Source: Bernardetiaceae bacterium
GTDB lineage: Bacteria > Bacteroidota > Bacteroidia > Cytophagales > Thermoflexibacteraceae
Length of the DNA: 61,742 nt
Reading direction: 5' to 3'
Assembly (NCBI GenBank): GCA_025057115.1
Contig: JANWWZ010000016.1
Coordinates: 1-61,742, forward strand
Positions 59,504 to 61,742 of the stretch are shown one piece after another; the first letter of the stretch is position 1; the number at the start of each line of letters is the position of its first letter. The notes under the pieces are model-generated. The model did no database searches, was not told the DNA's origin, and worked only from the letters and a program-made list of their open reading frames with translations. The position numbers and the translations under genes are program-made.

Positions 59504-60682
59504 CTACTGAATCACACTTGGCTTTCGGAAAGGCTGCTGAGGGTTGAATAAATAGCGGTAAGTAATGTGAGTTTTGCACACCTGACCTCCCATCATTTGC
59601 GCTAACTTGACCATTTTGGGATTGAAATCACCTATCCAGTTGAGTTCCATGTGTTTATACTGGAAATTGTCGACATTGGTAATTTGGCGCGCATACGCTA
59701 CAATCGCCGACTCCACCCCCCTACCCTGAAATTCTGGCACCACGCCGAAAACAATACTGACCATCTTGTCGAAATCCCGAGTGAGTTTGAACCAAAAGAA
59801 ACGCAACAGACCCAGCAAATTAAATTTACCCGTGTTCATTACTTTAAGAGCTTGGTTGAGGTCTGGAATGTTAATAAAAAAAGCGATGGGTTGGTTTTTA
59901 AAATAAGCAAAGTAAATAATGCGCGGATCCAAAATCGGCGAGAGTTCTTCTATCAATGCTTGGGCTTGCTGGCGAGTCATAGGAGGTATTCCTTCGTGCT
60001 TTACCCATGCTTTATTGTAAATAGTGCAAAAATCTTCTGCATATTTTGCTAATTTTTTCTTGTCGACGCATTCGAAATGATAATCGGGATTGCGGTAAAT
60101 TCTTTCTGCTCGTTGGTGGACCATCTGCTGCAAGGGTTGCTCTACATTGCGGTAGAAGGTAAATTGCCGAAAGTACTCGCGGAAACCGTAAGCCTCAAAA
60201 AACTCTCGATAATAGGGAAAGTGATACGGCATTCCGTAATTGGGCATTTTGTCATATCCTTCTACCAACAGTCCCCACCACGAATCCCGCTGACCAAAGT
60301 TAATAGGTCCATCCATGGCTTGCATGCCTTGCTGCTCTAGCCAGTGTTTGCAGGCGTCGAACAATGTAAAAGCTGCTGCGCGGTCGCGGACGCATTCAAA
60401 AAAACCCATGCCCCCTGTAGGCTGGTCGTTGTCTTGCCATGCTGTTTTGTGATTGACAAAAGCAGCTACTCTGCCAATGGTTTCCCCTTTAGGAGTTTTG
60501 AGCAGCCAGCGAATGCACGCACCCTGTTCAAAAGATTTATTTTTAGAAGGGTCGAAAATTTTTTCAATATCGCTGTCTAAGGGACGCACCCAGTAGGGAG
60601 TATCTTTGTAGAGCCTAACAGGCAGCAATAAAAACTCACGGCGGCTGCGGGCAGTGGTTACTTCTTCCAGGTGAAAAGCCAT
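59504..60682 (-). CDS. GNAT-like acyltransferase family protein, unknown substrate
   Basis: 392 residues. Conserved Bacteroidota/Actinobacteria family with an N-terminal ARSRREFLLLPVRLYKDTPY, WVRPLD, a central MDGPINFGQRDSWWGLLVEG, and a C-terminal GNAT-like fold with GVVPEFQGRGVESAIVAYAR (acetyl-CoA P-loop-type G-x-G-x-x-x-x). The substrate is unknown. Single gene, convergent with the SusCD operon through a shared terminator and upstream of tRNA-Glu on the same strand. Confidence 0.75.
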   Translation of the reverse strand: MAFHLEEVTTARSRREFLLLPVRLYKDTPYWVRPLDSDIEKIFDPSKNKSFEQGACIRWLLKTPKGETIGRVAAFVNHKTAWQDNDQPTGGMGFFECVRDRAAAFTLFDACKHWLEQQGMQAMDGPINFGQRDSWWGLLVEGYDKMPNYGMPYHFPYYREFFEAYGFREYFRQFTFYRNVEQPLQQMVHQRAERIYRNPDYHFECVDKKKLAKYAEDFCTIYNKAWVKHEGIPPMTRQQAQALIEELSPILDPRIIYFAYFKNQPIAFFINIPDLNQALKVMNTGKFNLLGLLRFFWFKLTRDFDKMVSIVFGVVPEFQGRGVESAIVAYARQITNVDNFQYKHMELNWIGDFNPKMVKLAQMMGGQVCKTHITYRYLFNPQQPFRKPSVIQ

Positions 60683-60742
60683 AGCATATAAAGTTGTATA
60701 ATAACAAAAGCGCTGAGTAAGTTACCCAGCGCTGCGCTTCGG

Positions 60743-60814
60743 TACACCGTACGGGAATCGAACCCGTGTTTTATCCGTGAAAGGGATACGTCCTAACCCC
60801 TAGACGAACGGTGC
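60743..60814 (-). tRNA. tRNA-Glu (anticodon UUC)
   Basis: 72 nt. Acceptor GCACCGT pairs with ACGGTGT (first pair G-U), D-loop GGGGTTAGGA, anticodon loop CTTTCAC with UUC at 34-36, T-loop GGTTCGATTCC. The 3' CCA is not encoded completely (A then CCG). Reads GAA and GAG. Confidence 0.95.
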
Positions 60815-60881
60815 TTGTTAAAAGGTAGCGCAAAGGTAGATTGCCTAAATGGATATTCCAATACCTTTGCGCAATTTTTAT

Positions 60882-61742
60882 TTATTCATCTATCAGAAGA
60901 ATTTTTTGCCGCGCTATGGGGACTTTCTTGTGAAGTACTTGAGCAACATATAGCCCTTTAGCCAATACGGGTAAATCAAGGGGCTGAACATAACTGCCCG
61001 CAGGAACTTCTATTGGCAAGCTGCTTACCTTCGCCCCTGACACATTGTAAAGTTCGAGCACTAAGCTAGCAGCATCCTCTAGCTGGCTTCGCAGGTATAA
61101 TGTCCCCTTATTTCCTTCTTGGTAAAGTTCAACGCTACCCGTAATGTCATCAGAAGGAACAATGGCAATAATTTTGGAATAAGTAAAACTTTGGTCGTAG
61201 TCTTCTTGGCGCAGGCGGTAGTAGTAGGTTTGTATTCGTTCTAACTCGTCCACATATTGGTAGTAGGTGAGTAGGTTGCCATTGCCTGCCGCTTGCACAA
61301 AACCTATTCGATGAAAATGAATCCCATCTTCGCTTCGTTCTATAAAAAAGCCTTTGTTATTCAACTCCCATGCAGTGCTCCATTTCAAAATATTGCTCCT
61401 GCCTTTGTTCACGCCGCTGAAAGAAACCAATTCCACTGGCATGAGCTGGCTGCAGAGGATATTTTTAGAATCACTCAACGTGCTACCACAGGAGTTAGTG
61501 GAAACCGAAAAACTATAGCCAATATCGTTGAGAGTGGTAGTAGTAGAGACGCGATACCGCAGTACAACCTTTCGCTTTACGGGAGTACCGCCTATTAATG
61601 TATTGCTCACCACCCCTGGTCCGTTAGATGCCCCCGCTAATGCATTAGGAACAACAGGAGTATAAGGAGCATTTGGATGCGTGAAGCTATACCCCGGCAA
61701 AGTAGGGTTGATGGTAAAATTTAAGTTGGAAAGAGAAAATTT
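60882..61742 (-). CDS. C-terminus of a type IX-secreted protein (partial)
   Basis: The frame runs off the right edge, so only the last 286 residues are visible. It contains a PVELVSFSGVNKGRSNILKW fibronectin-like stretch typical of Bacteroidota surface proteins, and ends with a type A sorting domain: ELYNVSGAKVSSLPIEVPAG, then KGLYVAQVLHKKVPIARQKI and LLIDE. The sorting domain sends the protein through the type IX secretion system, fitting the gldB gene in this window. An apparent start at 61700 is a TTG inside the frame and is not used. Confidence 0.88.
   Translation of the reverse strand, partial: KFSLSNLNFTINPTLPGYSFTHPNAPYTPVVPNALAGASNGPGVVSNTLIGGTPVKRKVVLRYRVSTTTTLNDIGYSFSVSTNSCGSTLSDSKNILCSQLMPVELVSFSGVNKGRSNILKWSTAWELNNKGFFIERSEDGIHFHRIGFVQAAGNGNLLTYYQYVDELERIQTYYYRLRQEDYDQSFTYSKIIAIVPSDDITGSVELYQEGNKGTLYLRSQLEDAASLVLELYNVSGAKVSSLPIEVPAGSYVQPLDLPVLAKGLYVAQVLHKKVPIARQKILLIDE

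Overview
The window is chromosomal DNA of a member of the Bacteroidota, most likely a gliding, Cytophaga-like lineage. The supporting signs are a 287-residue primary sigma factor of the Bacteroidota type, promoters of the TTTG / TAnnTTTG kind, a gliding-motility lipoprotein (GldB), a SusC/SusD outer-membrane pair, a secreted protein ending in a type IX sorting domain, and an RNase P RNA. Genus and species cannot be told from the sequence. Genes are tightly packed on both strands, often with 4-16 base overlaps. No rRNA, CRISPR array, prophage or intact insertion sequence was seen.

Layout. 0-5 kb: a TPR-containing membrane glycosyltransferase-like protein, a pair of equal-length genes (ATP-grasp-like protein and DegT-type aminotransferase), a csaA pseudogene with three nonsense codons, and dut. 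5-12.5 kb: alpha/beta hydrolase, DUF3467 protein, the primary sigma factor with a recognisable promoter, an M20 deacylase, a Dph6-like ATP pyrophosphatase, pgk followed by a small two-helix membrane protein, and a DUF819 membrane protein. 12.5-21.2 kb: a leftward queG-batD-rhomboid-tilS operon, a rightward ECF sigma factor with a membrane-anchored trypsin-like protein, and priA. 21.3-25.7 kb: apbE, rnpB, a lipoprotein gene, xerC and hpf on the minus strand, then lptB. 25.7-29.2 kb: a GH3-type adenylase, a TM2 protein, a Bor-like lipoprotein and a cluster of hairpin repeats. 29.2-37.2 kb: orphan lutB, aspartate aminotransferase, glutamate dehydrogenase, arginine deiminase, three related small SpoIIAA/STAS-like proteins and gldB. 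37.3-43.4 kb: YciO/Sua5, folD, a di-iron RIC protein, the diadenylate cyclase cdaA, a prenyl synthase, a second rhomboid and rfbD. 43.4-53.8 kb: M1 and M14 peptidases, IS5-type transposase debris, a DUF3352/MORN protein with a membrane partner, a catalytically dead M16 homologue, a second hairpin-repeat island and a YdcF-like protein. 54-61.7 kb: a susC-susD-lipoprotein operon, an acetyltransferase-like protein, tRNA-Glu and the C-terminus of a type IX-secreted protein.

How the genes fit together. Most genes are core housekeeping: translation fidelity (queG, tilS, sua5, rnpB, hpf, tRNA-Glu), replication restart and recombination (priA, xerC, dut), and central carbon, nitrogen and one-carbon metabolism (pgk, aspC, gdh, arcA, folD). 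Envelope functions are scattered: LptB, GldB, SusCD, lipoproteins, two rhomboids and several peptidases. Accessory features are few. The most unusual is a hairpin repeat family found at 28.5-28.9 kb and 52.8-53.0 kb, which shares a roughly 95 base companion sequence at both sites and is bracketed at the second site by a 37 base exact direct repeat.
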